IMG/VR virus record: IMGVR_UViG_3300009034_001625
Span: 1-43,638 of that record
DNA length: 43,638 bases
Origin: a virus
Direction: 5' to 3' (one strand)
Positions 16,134 through 24,319 of this stretch are shown here, piece by piece (the first letter of the stretch is position 1; each line of letters begins with the position of its first letter). Both the position numbers and the translations under genes were made by a program. The notes under the pieces are model-generated. The model did no database searches. It was not told the DNA's origin and saw only the letters and a program-made list of their open reading frames with translations.

Positions 16134-17257
16134 TGGCAGGAACTTACGAACTTTGGCTAACAACCGATGCAGGAGCAAGAATCGCATTGTTGGACAATGC
16201 ATTATGGTTCACGGCGACGCGGGTAGTAAATGACGCAGGATGGTTTCAGCTAGGGCTGCCTGAGTCATTTGATATGACGCTAATCAAACCAGATCGAATG
16301 GTACAGATCTGGCGTGCATCAAAAGGTGGCCGCCTAAGTCTATGGCGGTCCTATTTTGTCCGTAAATGGCATTGGGAGACTTTGGGCAGCACAGAACTGC
16401 TGACACTATCCGGGCCCGACGCGAACGATCTGCTGCGTCGGCGGATTGTGGCGAACTATGCAAGTTTGGCACAGTCACGAAAAGTGACTATGGCCGCCGA
16501 TGATATGATGAAGGAGATCGTTGACGAGCAGATGGTCAACGACGCCTCCAACCCAGCATCGACTTATGGCTCGCGCGATTACGCGAACCTGACGGTGCAA
16601 GCAGATCTGACACTCGGGCCACTTCTCACAAAGTCATTCTCGTGGCAGAAAGTCAACACGTTGTTAAAAAGCATCTCTGAGGCAGCGAGAGAGGCAGGAA
16701 CAGAGATATTCTTTGATATCGCAGTATCATCAGTCGGTTCAGACAGTATCAATTTCGAGTTTCGGACGTATACGGGACAACCAGGGCGGGATAGGACTGA
16801 GCTAGGCATAGTATTCGATCAAGCACGGGGGAATTTAGAAAATCCGTCCTTAGAATATGACTATAGCGAAGAAGTTAATTATGTTTACGCCGCAGGGCAG
16901 GGTCAACAAGATCAGCGAGAGACGACGCAGGTCTACGATACGGCGCGCATCGGAACGAGCATCTGGAATCGTTGTGAGGGATTCGCCGATGCGCGCCAGC
17001 AGGGTGAATTAGGTTTAACAAATGGTGTACGCGAAGAAGGGCGGGCGAGACTGGAAGAAGGCCGGCCACAACGTAGATTTGGCGGACAGCCGGTGGACAC
17101 AGAAGGAACACGGTTCGGGCGCGATTGGGATCATGGGGACAAAGTACGAGCACGCTATCGAGGAGAGGAATTTGACTGTATCATCCGGACGACGAACATC
17201 CACGTAGACGAAATGGGGCATGAAACAATCACGGCCCGATTGGAGTACAGGGAATGA
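16133..17257 (+). CDS. ReqiPepy6 Gp37-like tail hub protein
   Basis: A 374-residue protein resembling the siphovirus ReqiPepy6 Gp37-like family: N-terminal TYELWLTTDAGARIALLDN, VVNDAGWFQLGLP, LLTLSGPDANDLLRRRIV, a middle helix, EFRTYTGQPGRDR and the C-terminal RTTNIHVDEMGHETITARLEY. It forms the hub below the Dit ring and anchors the fibre. The ATG shares one base with the upstream stop (TAATG) and the end overlaps the fibre gene by four bases. Confidence 0.83.
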   Translation: MAGTYELWLTTDAGARIALLDNALWFTATRVVNDAGWFQLGLPESFDMTLIKPDRMVQIWRASKGGRLSLWRSYFVRKWHWETLGSTELLTLSGPDANDLLRRRIVANYASLAQSRKVTMAADDMMKEIVDEQMVNDASNPASTYGSRDYANLTVQADLTLGPLLTKSFSWQKVNTLLKSISEAAREAGTEIFFDIAVSSVGSDSINFEFRTYTGQPGRDRTELGIVFDQARGNLENPSLEYDYSEEVNYVYAAGQGQQDQRETTQVYDTARIGTSIWNRCEGFADARQQGELGLTNGVREEGRARLEEGRPQRRFGGQPVDTEGTRFGRDWDHGDKVRARYRGEEFDCIIRTTNIHVDEMGHETITARLEYRE

Positions 17258-17817
17258 GCGATGTCGAAACAGGATTGATCCTAGAAGTTGAAAAACTAAA
17301 AACGTTCGTCGAGATCATGCGCACGCAGGAATTCACCATCCTACAAATGGCCGCCGGCGCGCCGGTGCATATAGCGGGCGAGGGTACATTATATTGGGAC
17401 ATAACACTAGATAATCTGTGGATCAACAACTGCGGTGCTGGCGGTGCAGGTTCGTGGACATTGATCGGTGGCGGTGCCCCTCCAGTGTTTCACAACATTC
17501 TGTCGGCGACACATACCGATACCATAGCTGCCGTGGTCGTGCGGGGTGACGTGATAACGGGTCAGGCCGGACCTGCCTGGGCGAGGGTGGCCCATCCTGG
17601 AGTCGCAGGACAATATCTCAGAGCTAACGCGGCTGACCCTGGCTGGTCGGCTATACAACTGGCTGATCTGCCTGCACATAATTTGCTAAGCGCAACTCAT
17701 GGTGATACTGTGGTACAGGCGCCATCTGTGGGTAGCCTCGTCTATGGCGACAATACTCCAAACTGGAATGAACTTGTCCATCCTGGAGCGGCCGGAATGC
17801 TTTCACAACGACCTTAA
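17254..17817 (+). CDS. tail fibre, N-terminal part (frameshifted)
   Basis: A 187-residue frame that attaches the fibre: helix VEKLKTFVEIMRTQEFTI, then LYWDITLDNLWIN and two copies of a short HNILSATH-T-D-T / HNLLSATHGDT unit. It ends abruptly at GMLSQRP. The next frame resumes at once with TTTLTQVVWDQTPAWTGLHTF, a common continuation in such fibres, so one base is missing at the TTT of 17801-17803. ATGA overlap with the hub gene. Confidence 0.78.
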   Translation: MSDVETGLILEVEKLKTFVEIMRTQEFTILQMAAGAPVHIAGEGTLYWDITLDNLWINNCGAGGAGSWTLIGGGAPPVFHNILSATHTDTIAAVVVRGDVITGQAGPAWARVAHPGVAGQYLRANAADPGWSAIQLADLPAHNLLSATHGDTVVQAPSVGSLVYGDNTPNWNELVHPGAAGMLSQRP

Positions 17818-17825
17818 CTCAGGTA

Positions 17826-20072
17826 GTGTGGGATCAAACACCTGCCTGGACGGGATTGCACACGTTCGGCGCAGGCTGGGACCTGACCGGTGGCACAGGC
17901 GATCTCAATGGACTGGATTTGATAATAGACGCTGACGGCGATACGTATTTGCACGCAGCGGGTGACGATCATGTTGAGTTTGTCTTGGCGACAGCATCTG
18001 GGCAATTGGACATCAACATCAACGGTGCCGATGATTTTACCTTTACAGCCAACGACTTTGGTGTGTTGGCTGGTAGCCACATTACTATGGCAGACGACAC
18101 GTGGATTGGCCTGGGTGCAGGTGCGGGCAGAATAGCCTTTGATTCCACGCCGGCACCAGATACGCTATTTGTCTACGATGCGAACCTAGATGTGCAACAT
18201 CACGGCGCGATTGGCGCAGCAGCAGCGATTGCAGCGAACGAGGTATTGGAGGTAGGTGAGGTTTTCACAGATACGGCAGGTGACGTCTACGGCATCTATA
18301 CCTTGCTGGAGGCCGAACCTGGCTCTTACTTTACGTCTAACTTCCACGCAATCTTTGGTCATGCGCGGATGGATACCGCCCAAGGCGGACTGGGGATTCT
18401 AGTCGGTGTAGAAGGTTTTGCCAGTGTAGATAATGCCATAAACGGCTCGCCAGACAGCATCATAGGTGGTTATTTTTATACCGATGCAGAGGACGGCGGG
18501 CCAGTCTCGGGTATCGGTGTTTGGATTTACACGCCAGCGGTTGACAATGGTTCGTTGGGTGGTGGTTATGGTATTCGCATCGACGAAGGTACGGTCGGCG
18601 CAGGTTTCATCACTACGCTTTATGGAATTTACATTGATTCAATAACCGCCGGCAATACTAACTGGTCTATCTATACCAACGCTGGCGACATACATTTTGG
18701 CGACGACGTGGAACTGGATGACGGCGTAGGCGATAGTCCACAACTCAGGTTCATAGGTGGTAGCAACAACGATACAGTCTATGTGTTCTTAGACGATAAC
18801 GCCGTGGCCAACGACAGCGACTTGGTGATAAGATTGTGTGCTGCCGATACCGGCTCGCAAATGCAGATTCAAGACAGTGGCAGTAACGTCGTGGCTTATG
18901 TAGACGCCGACGGTAACGCCGATTTTGACGGACATGGCGCCGTTGGCGGGGCAGCAGGCGTTTTGGCTGACACGATACTAAACGTCCGAGAGGTTACAGT
19001 CGTCAACGCCGGCACATTTTACGGCACTATTTCGGCTGTTGAAGCAGAGCCTACCGATACTTTCACTACCACGTATTACGGCGTCTGGGGACAGGCCAGG
19101 CTTGACACAGCAGAGACGCAAACCTCAGGAGCATTGATCGGTGTGGCGGGCGTGGCCAACGTAGGCAATACTATCGCTGCCTCTCCAAGTGCATTACGCG
19201 GAGGTCTTTTTTACGCCGACGCAGAGGATTCTACTCTATGCACAACTGCCGAAGGCATTCTCGCTTATACGCCTTACGTAGACGCGGGCGCTCTCACGAC
19301 AGGATATGGTGTTCGTATTCTTGAAGGCACCATCGGTGGCGGCTCGGCGGCTAACTTGTACGGACTTTACGTTGGCACGATAGACGCGGCCACGACGCTG
19401 AATTATTCTATCTTTACCAATGGTGGCGAGGTTTATCACAGGAATAGCGTGGCTGACGGCGGGGCGATAGTATACCTTTATCGCGATCAAGGTACAGTAA
19501 ATCAGCCAGCGTTCTATCTGCTTCTGGATAATGCAAGTGATGACGAGGCGGCGGTGTACATAAGACACGACGGCACGGGCGACCTGATGCAATTGTACGA
19601 CGGCGCCGTCCAGGTGGTAGACATAGACAACACCGGTCATGTTTTATTGAACTCTAGCACCGGCACAACGGGCAACACATTATACGTCTATCGTAACCTG
19701 GCGTCTGGTTCAACGAACGCGGCAGTCGTGTACTTCTACAATGACAATGCTGGAGACGATCAGCGAGTGCTGCAGATCGTCCAGGACGCCGTAGCAATTG
19801 CACTCGACGTGAACACGAACAGCACAGAGGAAGCAGCGTATTTTAATCGAGATGTGGACGCCTCTCTGCGGCCGGTGGTGACGATAGTCCAAGATCACAC
19901 AAGCGGAGCACAACCCTGTTTACTCTTACAACAAGACGACATAAGTGAAGGCTTTATTGAATTCGGTGGGAGCGATAGAGGAGTGATAACGGAAAGTACC
20001 GACTCATTGGCCAGCGTCAGAGTTGAACTCAACGGCACGATTTATCGGCTGGCCCTTTACGTAGACGCGTGA
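17826..20072 (+). CDS. tail fibre, C-terminal receptor-binding part (frameshifted)
   Basis: A 748-residue beta-rich, Gly/Asp-rich frame that follows 17254-17817. Two homologous ~165-residue units run from about 18200 and 18930 (HGA(I/V)G start, then G(Y/L)FY-(T/A)-DAED and YG-(I/V)-R-I-x-EGT-(V/I)-G near the end). Shorter repeats near 19470, 19680 and 19840 follow (Y-x-Y/N-R-D, ...I-V-Q-D). The pattern fits a trimeric fibre shaft with terminal domains. The first GTG has no ribosome site, which supports fusion with the preceding frame. Confidence 0.8.
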   Translation: MWDQTPAWTGLHTFGAGWDLTGGTGDLNGLDLIIDADGDTYLHAAGDDHVEFVLATASGQLDININGADDFTFTANDFGVLAGSHITMADDTWIGLGAGAGRIAFDSTPAPDTLFVYDANLDVQHHGAIGAAAAIAANEVLEVGEVFTDTAGDVYGIYTLLEAEPGSYFTSNFHAIFGHARMDTAQGGLGILVGVEGFASVDNAINGSPDSIIGGYFYTDAEDGGPVSGIGVWIYTPAVDNGSLGGGYGIRIDEGTVGAGFITTLYGIYIDSITAGNTNWSIYTNAGDIHFGDDVELDDGVGDSPQLRFIGGSNNDTVYVFLDDNAVANDSDLVIRLCAADTGSQMQIQDSGSNVVAYVDADGNADFDGHGAVGGAAGVLADTILNVREVTVVNAGTFYGTISAVEAEPTDTFTTTYYGVWGQARLDTAETQTSGALIGVAGVANVGNTIAASPSALRGGLFYADAEDSTLCTTAEGILAYTPYVDAGALTTGYGVRILEGTIGGGSAANLYGLYVGTIDAATTLNYSIFTNGGEVYHRNSVADGGAIVYLYRDQGTVNQPAFYLLLDNASDDEAAVYIRHDGTGDLMQLYDGAVQVVDIDNTGHVLLNSSTGTTGNTLYVYRNLASGSTNAAVVYFYNDNAGDDQRVLQIVQDAVAIALDVNTNSTEEAAYFNRDVDASLRPVVTIVQDHTSGAQPCLLLQQDDISEGFIEFGGSDRGVITESTDSLASVRVELNGTIYRLALYVDA

Positions 20073-20083
20073 GAAAGAACGAT

Positions 20084-20308
20084 ATGAAGGACTTGGAGAT
20101 ACCAGATACAATTAAGGTACAAATATTACAAAATAAACTTCAGGTATGGCATAACACCTACGTCTCGGCGGAGATTGACGCCAAGATCGCACAGGCGTTA
20201 GGTGATAATAAAATGCTGAATCAAGCGAAGGACAACATGAAACGTGCACTACAAGCAGCAAACGTAGTATCGGATATGCTGGAGCAATTAGACCAATGTC
20301 CAGACTGA
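20084..20308 (+). CDS. small helical protein of tail/lysis module
   Basis: A 74-residue protein from the ATG with AGAAAG upstream; a GTG at 20069 would add five residues. It is polar and helical throughout (IDAKIAQALGDNKMLNQAKDNMKRALQAANVV) with no recognisable domain. Overlap with both neighbours marks it as part of the operon. Confidence 0.65.
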   Translation: MKDLEIPDTIKVQILQNKLQVWHNTYVSAEIDAKIAQALGDNKMLNQAKDNMKRALQAANVVSDMLEQLDQCPD

Positions 20309-21552
20309 TATTCTGTATCGCGTTGTTGCTCGCGGCATGTACCCCGACACCTATTCCGCCTCCAGTGCCAATTCCACCAGTGACTTATTATGTAGACGCC
20401 ATCAACGGTGATGATAGCAATGCCGGACTTAGTGAGACTCAGGCATGGCAAACGCTTGCCAAGGTGTCGGCGGAATTTCTCGCTGGGACGTTCGGGCCAG
20501 GTGACTCAATTCTGTTCAAGCGCGATGAGACTTGGATTCTGAACGAGACCGGCGATCAATTACGCATCAGAGGTTCATCAGGTGCGGAAGGCGAGCATAT
20601 TTATCTAGGTGTTTATGGCATAGGGGCAGACCCCATCATTGACGCTAATGGCAATAGTTTTCAATGTATCCGTCATGAATCGTGGGATGCAATAGCCGAT
20701 TATATCACCGTAGAAAATATCGAGGTGACTGGATCGCACAACACACCGGCTATACGTATCGCCAACGTGCATCACTGGACATTACATGGTTTGTATGTAC
20801 ACGACGTAACCAGGGACCCGGCTAACCACACCGCTGGAATTCGCATCAAGAACGATTGCGAATGGATTTGGATAGACTGGTGTATGATAGACGAGATAGA
20901 AGGTGAAGGTATCTATATTGGCACGTCCAACATCGGCGATAGTACAAGTCAAGTGATAGTGAGTAATTGTAGTATCACAAATTGTGATTACGAAGGCATT
21001 GACATAAAGGCAGTGACTTCGAACGTCACGGTGCGCGACTGCACTGTAGAGAATACAGGCAGAACCACCGGCGATCCGACTCAAATATCAGTGGGTGGAC
21101 GGTACAATACTATATATCAATGTCAGGTGCTCGGCGCGACGGGAAAACAGGCCATCTATCTCGGCCGGTATACTGAACTACCAGCCAGCGGTGGGAGTTA
21201 TTGTCGGGTTGAACGATGTCTTATCAAGGGTGCGACAGGAATACATGGTGGGATTTTTATCAATGGTGTAGATAATGAGATTATCGACAATACAATCACA
21301 GACTGTTCTTATGCGATCTATGGCGCATCTGACCCTGGCGGCGGGCACGTGATTGAAAACAACACCTTTTACAACTATGACAACGAGGCAATCCACATAT
21401 ACTTGGCTTCCAGGTACATGTTTGACTACAACGAATATCGCGACGGTGCAGCGGGTGTGTGGTTTGAGAACGGAGCAATCAGAAATTTTGACTACGTGCA
21501 AGAGGTATTAGGTCAAGAACAACATGGACTTGTGCTAGAACGGAAGGACTAG
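20296..21552 (+). CDS. lipoprotein with right-handed beta-helix (pectate-lyase-like)
   Basis: A 418-residue protein. It begins MSRLIFCIALLLAAC, a lipoprotein signal with L-A-A-C lipobox (Cys15), then a Pro-rich linker. From residue 30 on, YYVDAINGDDSNAG and AWQTL introduce a parallel beta-helix with repeated I-x-x-N-x-I-x-x-x-x-x-(G/A)-I turns (EGIYIGTSN, YEGIDIK, HGGIFINGVDNEIIDN). Such folds occur in polysaccharide lyases and phage depolymerases. A lipid anchor is unexpected for a virion part; it could act at the host surface. No catalytic site could be fixed. Confidence 0.78.
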   Translation: MSRLIFCIALLLAACTPTPIPPPVPIPPVTYYVDAINGDDSNAGLSETQAWQTLAKVSAEFLAGTFGPGDSILFKRDETWILNETGDQLRIRGSSGAEGEHIYLGVYGIGADPIIDANGNSFQCIRHESWDAIADYITVENIEVTGSHNTPAIRIANVHHWTLHGLYVHDVTRDPANHTAGIRIKNDCEWIWIDWCMIDEIEGEGIYIGTSNIGDSTSQVIVSNCSITNCDYEGIDIKAVTSNVTVRDCTVENTGRTTGDPTQISVGGRYNTIYQCQVLGATGKQAIYLGRYTELPASGGSYCRVERCLIKGATGIHGGIFINGVDNEIIDNTITDCSYAIYGASDPGGGHVIENNTFYNYDNEAIHIYLASRYMFDYNEYRDGAAGVWFENGAIRNFDYVQEVLGQEQHGLVLERKD

Positions 21553-21557
21553 ATTAG

Positions 21558-21875
21558 ATGGAAGTGAACGCGGTAACACTGAAATCCATTACCGATATCG
21601 GCGCACTGGTTCTACTGTTCTTGGTGTTGGTTGGTGGATGGAAAATACTCAAGCCGGCCATTGATGGCTGGCTGGAGCAGTATCAGCAATTATTGAATGT
21701 GGTCTTTGAATTGACGACGGCACTGGCGCTGATCAATACCAATCTAGAACAAACTATCAAAGCACAAGAGGAAATGACAAATAGACTGAACAACCATGAG
21801 GAAAAGGCAGTAAGCCGACACAAAGAAGTCATGCGCGGGTTAAAAGGGAAGTTAGGTTATGATATTGCTGATTGA
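21558..21875 (+). CDS. membrane-anchored coiled-coil protein, putative holin accessory
   Basis: A 105-residue protein with one transmembrane segment (residues 12-30, GALVLLFLVLVGG), then an amphipathic coiled coil and a basic C-terminus. This layout resembles XhlA/BhlA-type proteins used with holins. It overlaps the next membrane gene by 17 bases and lies at the end of the late operon, where lysis genes usually sit. No endolysin was recognised in the window. Confidence 0.6.
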   Translation: MEVNAVTLKSITDIGALVLLFLVLVGGWKILKPAIDGWLEQYQQLLNVVFELTTALALINTNLEQTIKAQEEMTNRLNNHEEKAVSRHKEVMRGLKGKLGYDIAD

Positions 21876-22122
21876 ATTGACATTGGCTTTTGCCACTGGC
21901 CTGCTGGGGCACGAATTGAGACCGGTGTTGAAGAGAGACTTTGAAGCAGGCTGGTTCGCTATCGCTTGTTATGTGACTGGCGTGATGATAGCGTTGCCGT
22001 TCGTGCTGCTGCTGTTCAGAGATTCCCGTCGTGGTTCGACGGACGTGATCGTGTCCTATTTGTTGGCTTTTTTAGGTGTAGGCGGAGGGGTAGTTGTAGG
22101 GCATTATTTGAAGCCGGATTAG
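21859..22122 (+). CDS. putative holin-like membrane protein
   Basis: An 87-residue protein with two to three hydrophobic segments (residues 1-17, 32-53 and 65-82) separated by short charged loops, as in small holins. No named family was recognised. It is the last rightward gene and is followed by the hairpin terminator. Confidence 0.6.
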   Translation: MILLIELTLAFATGLLGHELRPVLKRDFEAGWFAIACYVTGVMIALPFVLLLFRDSRRGSTDVIVSYLLAFLGVGGGVVVGHYLKPD

Positions 22123-22148
22123 ATGGGTGAGAGGACTCAGTAAAAAGA

Positions 22149-22179
22149 AAAACCGCCCGCGATGGATTGAGGCGGTTTT
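22149..22179. terminator. bidirectional intrinsic terminator between convergent operons
   Basis: AAAACCGCC (22149-22157) pairs with GGCGGTTTT (22171-22179) around a 13-base loop. An A-rich run precedes it and a T-run ends it, so RNA from either direction would carry a stem plus U-tract. It sits in the only gap between the rightward late genes and the leftward early genes. Confidence 0.85.
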
Positions 22180-22224
22180 CGCTTTGGCAAATTGATTATA
22201 ACGAATATGACCGGTATCAGGGCT

Positions 22225-22482
22225 TTATAGTATGGGCAGGTCTTCTCCTTCTGCTCTGGCCCACCCGTGTGGGACGTGGGCCAGAGCTCTCAGAGCGTCA
22301 ATGTGTTCAGCGGTTAACTCCGAGATATAGAACGGGATGCCCTTTTCTAGAGCAACGTTTTTGTAAACGATGCCCCCCCCTGTTCCGGCTACGGTGAAAT
22401 AGGCTCTGTTCAACCAATGGCCGGGATTCGTATTTCCCTGGCCGATCCCTTCCCTGTCTCCTAAACTATCGTATCGCGTCAT
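22225..22482 (-). CDS. hypothetical protein
   Basis: An 85-residue soluble protein preceded by AAGGAAG; last gene of the leftward operon. It contains an internal Thr-Gly-Gly-Gly from an eight-C run (22373-22380), a likely indel site. Segment PFYISELTAEHIDALRAL is helical. Not recognised. Confidence 0.65.
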   Translation of the reverse strand: MTRYDSLGDREGIGQGNTNPGHWLNRAYFTVAGTGGGIVYKNVALEKGIPFYISELTAEHIDALRALAHVPHGWARAEGEDLPIL

Positions 22483-22513
22483 TGTCTTCTTCTTCCTTTC
22501 GTTGTATAGTTAG

Positions 22514-22867
22514 TTAGTCCCAATATACCTCAAGGCCAGCGGCCTCAAGGACTTCCTTTGCCTCTGCCCATTTCCCACCGTTGCGTTCGTCGGCAAGCAG
22601 CTTCGCCCGCCGGTAGGCATCAAACTGCTCTTGCGTCAGATTTTGAGCACTGCCACCAATGCTGATGGCGTACTGGACGAGGCGGACGGCTCCGCCTGTC
22701 TCGGTGAAGCCGCGCAAGCCCTTACCATGCTTGGCTTGCGGAACCTCACCAACTTCGGCTATCTCGGCCAGCGCGCGCCGCAGGAATTCCTCACGGCTGA
22801 GTGAGCCTTTGATGGCATCGATCTGTGCTAAGACTTCTTCAGGGATGTTGCGAATTGTGATGTTCAT
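22514..22867 (-). CDS. ribbon-helix-helix (Arc/CopG-like) protein
   Basis: A 117-residue protein. Its N-terminus MNITIRNIPEEVLAQIDAIK followed by SLSREEFLRRALAEI is the beta-strand-helix-helix of Arc/CopG/MetJ DNA-binding proteins (also the antitoxin FitA type). The C-terminal 75 residues are helical and unassigned. No toxin-like gene is adjacent, so a transcriptional regulator is more likely. Overlaps the upstream gene by 4 bases. Confidence 0.75.
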   Translation of the reverse strand: MNITIRNIPEEVLAQIDAIKGSLSREEFLRRALAEIAEVGEVPQAKHGKGLRGFTETGGAVRLVQYAISIGGSAQNLTQEQFDAYRRAKLLADERNGGKWAEAKEVLEAAGLEVYWD

Positions 22868-23091
22868 TCTATTATCACCTCCGATTGTTTCCGTTTCACC
22901 TTCGCCTTGCCTGCGTCGGTGGTGAAGACGCCATATTCTTGAACATAGTTGGATGCCGGTCCAGTTCGCCTGACCTCCACCTGGCTCTCTCTAAGGCCCA
23001 TCTCTCTGGCCCATCGTGCGCAGGCTAGGGCATTATTTACTGCTCCATGACCATCGCAAGTGTAAACCAGATGTTTCTTTTTCTCTGTCAT
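22864..23091 (-). CDS. hypothetical small protein
   Basis: A 75-residue basic protein (KKKHLVYTCDGHGAVNNALACARW). Its stop overlaps the ATG of the ribbon-helix-helix gene and its own start overlaps the upstream stop by one base, so it is tightly coupled. No known domain seen. Confidence 0.65.
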   Translation of the reverse strand: MTEKKKHLVYTCDGHGAVNNALACARWAREMGLRESQVEVRRTGPASNYVQEYGVFTTDAGKAKVKRKQSEVIIE

Positions 23092-23357
23092 TACACATGC
23101 CTCCCTATGACTAGTCCTGCAAAGTCGTCGCCGTCAACTGCCTGGTCCACAAGCAACTGGGCGTACTTTATCCCAGCCGCGCCAGACAGTTCCAACTCAT
23201 CAGCGATTCTGAGCATGGCGCCGGCCACACAGTTTGCAGCCTCTTCCCTAGTCAGCAAACCTTCGCGAACGTGGTTGGCGGCCCTGTCAACCGCGTCTTG
23301 CTTTGCTGCTTCTGCTTGCTTGAGTTTTGCTGCGTGCTGCTTCATTTTGCTGTTCAT
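23091..23357 (-). CDS. hypothetical helical protein
   Basis: An 88-residue Ala-rich helical protein (KLKQAEAAKQDAVDRAANHV). AAAGGAG lies upstream, inside the small 23354 gene, whose stop overlaps this start. Role unknown. Confidence 0.7.
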   Translation of the reverse strand: MNSKMKQHAAKLKQAEAAKQDAVDRAANHVREGLLTREEAANCVAGAMLRIADELELSGAAGIKYAQLLVDQAVDGDDFAGLVIGRHV

Positions 23358-23452
23358 CGCTTCTCCTTTAGGTATTGCTCAATATCTTTTTCGGTAACTT
23401 TCTTGCCGATTAAGTCACAAATTCGTTTAATTTCCTTCACCGTGAGTGCCAT
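23354..23452 (-). CDS. 32-residue basic micro-protein
   Basis: ATG at 23452 follows AAAGGAGAAATC, a strong ribosome site. The product MALTVKEIKRICDLIGKKVT and so on to KEKR is a charged helix pair. The TGA overlaps the next ATG (ATGA), as with true genes in this operon. Confidence 0.65.
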   Translation of the reverse strand: MALTVKEIKRICDLIGKKVTEKDIEQYLKEKR

Positions 23453-23462
23453 GATTTCTCCT

Positions 23463-23678
23463 TTATGCTGCTGCTAAAATCTCACCCAATCGGTCGGGCA
23501 GGATGCCTTTTTCAAAAGCCTGTTTCGCTAGTGGCAGAATCGCTTCTCTGTTTGTGATTTCCTCTCCTAGAAGCGATTCGGCCTTGGCGAAGACTTGTCG
23601 TGCGTAGGCCCTAAAACTAGCTTCTGCTTCTGACTCTGCTATATTTTCCAGTCTGTCTGCAACTTGCTTGAGTGCCAT
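23463..23678 (-). CDS. hypothetical helical protein
   Basis: 71 residues from the ATG preceded by GAGAGG; a longer in-frame start at 23759 would lie inside the upstream gene. Sequence is helical and acidic (ADRLENIAESEAEASFRAYA). Not recognised. Confidence 0.68.
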   Translation of the reverse strand: MALKQVADRLENIAESEAEASFRAYARQVFAKAESLLGEEITNREAILPLAKQAFEKGILPDRLGEILAAA

Positions 23679-23688
23679 CTTGTCCTCT

Positions 23689-23994
23689 CTAAATTGATGT
23701 TGGCCCACCAGTCGCCGTCTCCCGCAACGAGCGGGCGCGAGCCAGTCTTTGTTGTGCATCAGAACTTTGTTCTTCCTTCGCGGCTAGCCGAGCAAAAAGT
23801 TGAGCTTCCTTGTCACGACTCGGTTGGAGCTTTCTCAACTCTTTCATCGCTTCCACGTGACTCTGGCCTTCCTTGCGAGCCACCACGTAGTCAATATATG
23901 CATTCATTTCGCGCTTGCTGTCAAAATTGGCTGCCAGTGCAAATGCTGGAGATTCTGGATTTTCCTGGTAAAGTTTTTCAAATTTGTCGTTCAT
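23689..23994 (-). CDS. hypothetical helical protein, first gene after a strong promoter
   Basis: 101 residues, GGAGAGAG directly upstream. Highly charged helices (MKELRKLQPSRDKEAQLFAR). It is the first gene downstream of the consensus promoter at 24038-24066, so it is probably expressed early and strongly. Function unknown. Confidence 0.72.
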   Translation of the reverse strand: MNDKFEKLYQENPESPAFALAANFDSKREMNAYIDYVVARKEGQSHVEAMKELRKLQPSRDKEAQLFARLAAKEEQSSDAQQRLARARSLRETATGGPTSI

Positions 23995-24005
23995 TTCTCT
24001 CTCCT

Positions 24006-24027
24006 TGTGCTATCATCTGTGCTATCA
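24006..24027 (-). promoter_or_regulatory. tandem operator-like direct repeats
   Basis: TGTGCTATCA occurs at 24006-24015 and 24018-24027 with a 12-base period; a third TGCTATC lies at 24051-24057, in the spacer of the promoter. The two copies fall in the initially transcribed region. Same-face direct repeats of this kind usually bind a regulator. Confidence 0.45.
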
Positions 24028-24037
24028 AACTAACACC

Positions 24038-24066
24038 ATGATACCACATTTGCTATCGCCTGTCAA
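24038..24066 (-). promoter_or_regulatory. sigma-70 type promoter for leftward operon
   Basis: On the minus strand TTGACA (24066-24061), 17-base spacer, TATCAT (24043-24038). The -35 overlaps an inverted repeat CGCCTGT / ACAGGCG (24057-24063 and 24071-24077), a possible operator; ACAGGCG recurs at 24136-24142. It drives the genes from 23994 leftward. Confidence 0.78.
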
Positions 24067-24156
24067 GCAAACAGGCGAAAATTGTCAAAATTACATGGTA
24101 TTATTGTCAATATAAACAGGGTAAATGTTACGTCAACAGGCGAGGGTTTTTACTTT

Positions 24157-24309
24157 TTACTGAGTTTTCGGTTCGCCATCGCTGTGGCTATAATACCAAT
24201 ATTTACCACATTTGTCACAGCGTAGCGCGTGGGTGTTGCCGTCGGCATTTACCATAATGCCTTTAGGGCAGTACGGGCAGGCGTCGCCTTGCTTAAGTGA
24301 GGTTGACAT
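24157..24309 (-). CDS. 50-residue zinc-ribbon protein
   Basis: ATG at 24309 follows AAGGA. The product has CPYC and CDKC pairs about 20 residues apart (C-x2-C ... C-x2-C) and ends YYSHSDGEPKTQ. This is a minimal zinc ribbon of the kind repeated in this early region; nucleic-acid or protein binding is likely. Confidence 0.7.
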   Translation of the reverse strand: MSTSLKQGDACPYCPKGIMVNADGNTHALRCDKCGKYWYYSHSDGEPKTQ

Positions 24310-24319
24310 TTATATTTCC

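Noticed and set aside
22514-23091. Toxin-antitoxin pair with the ribbon-helix-helix protein
   Set aside because: The RHH N-terminus fits an antitoxin, but neither neighbour shows PIN, RelE or other toxin features, and the RHH protein is longer than usual antitoxins.
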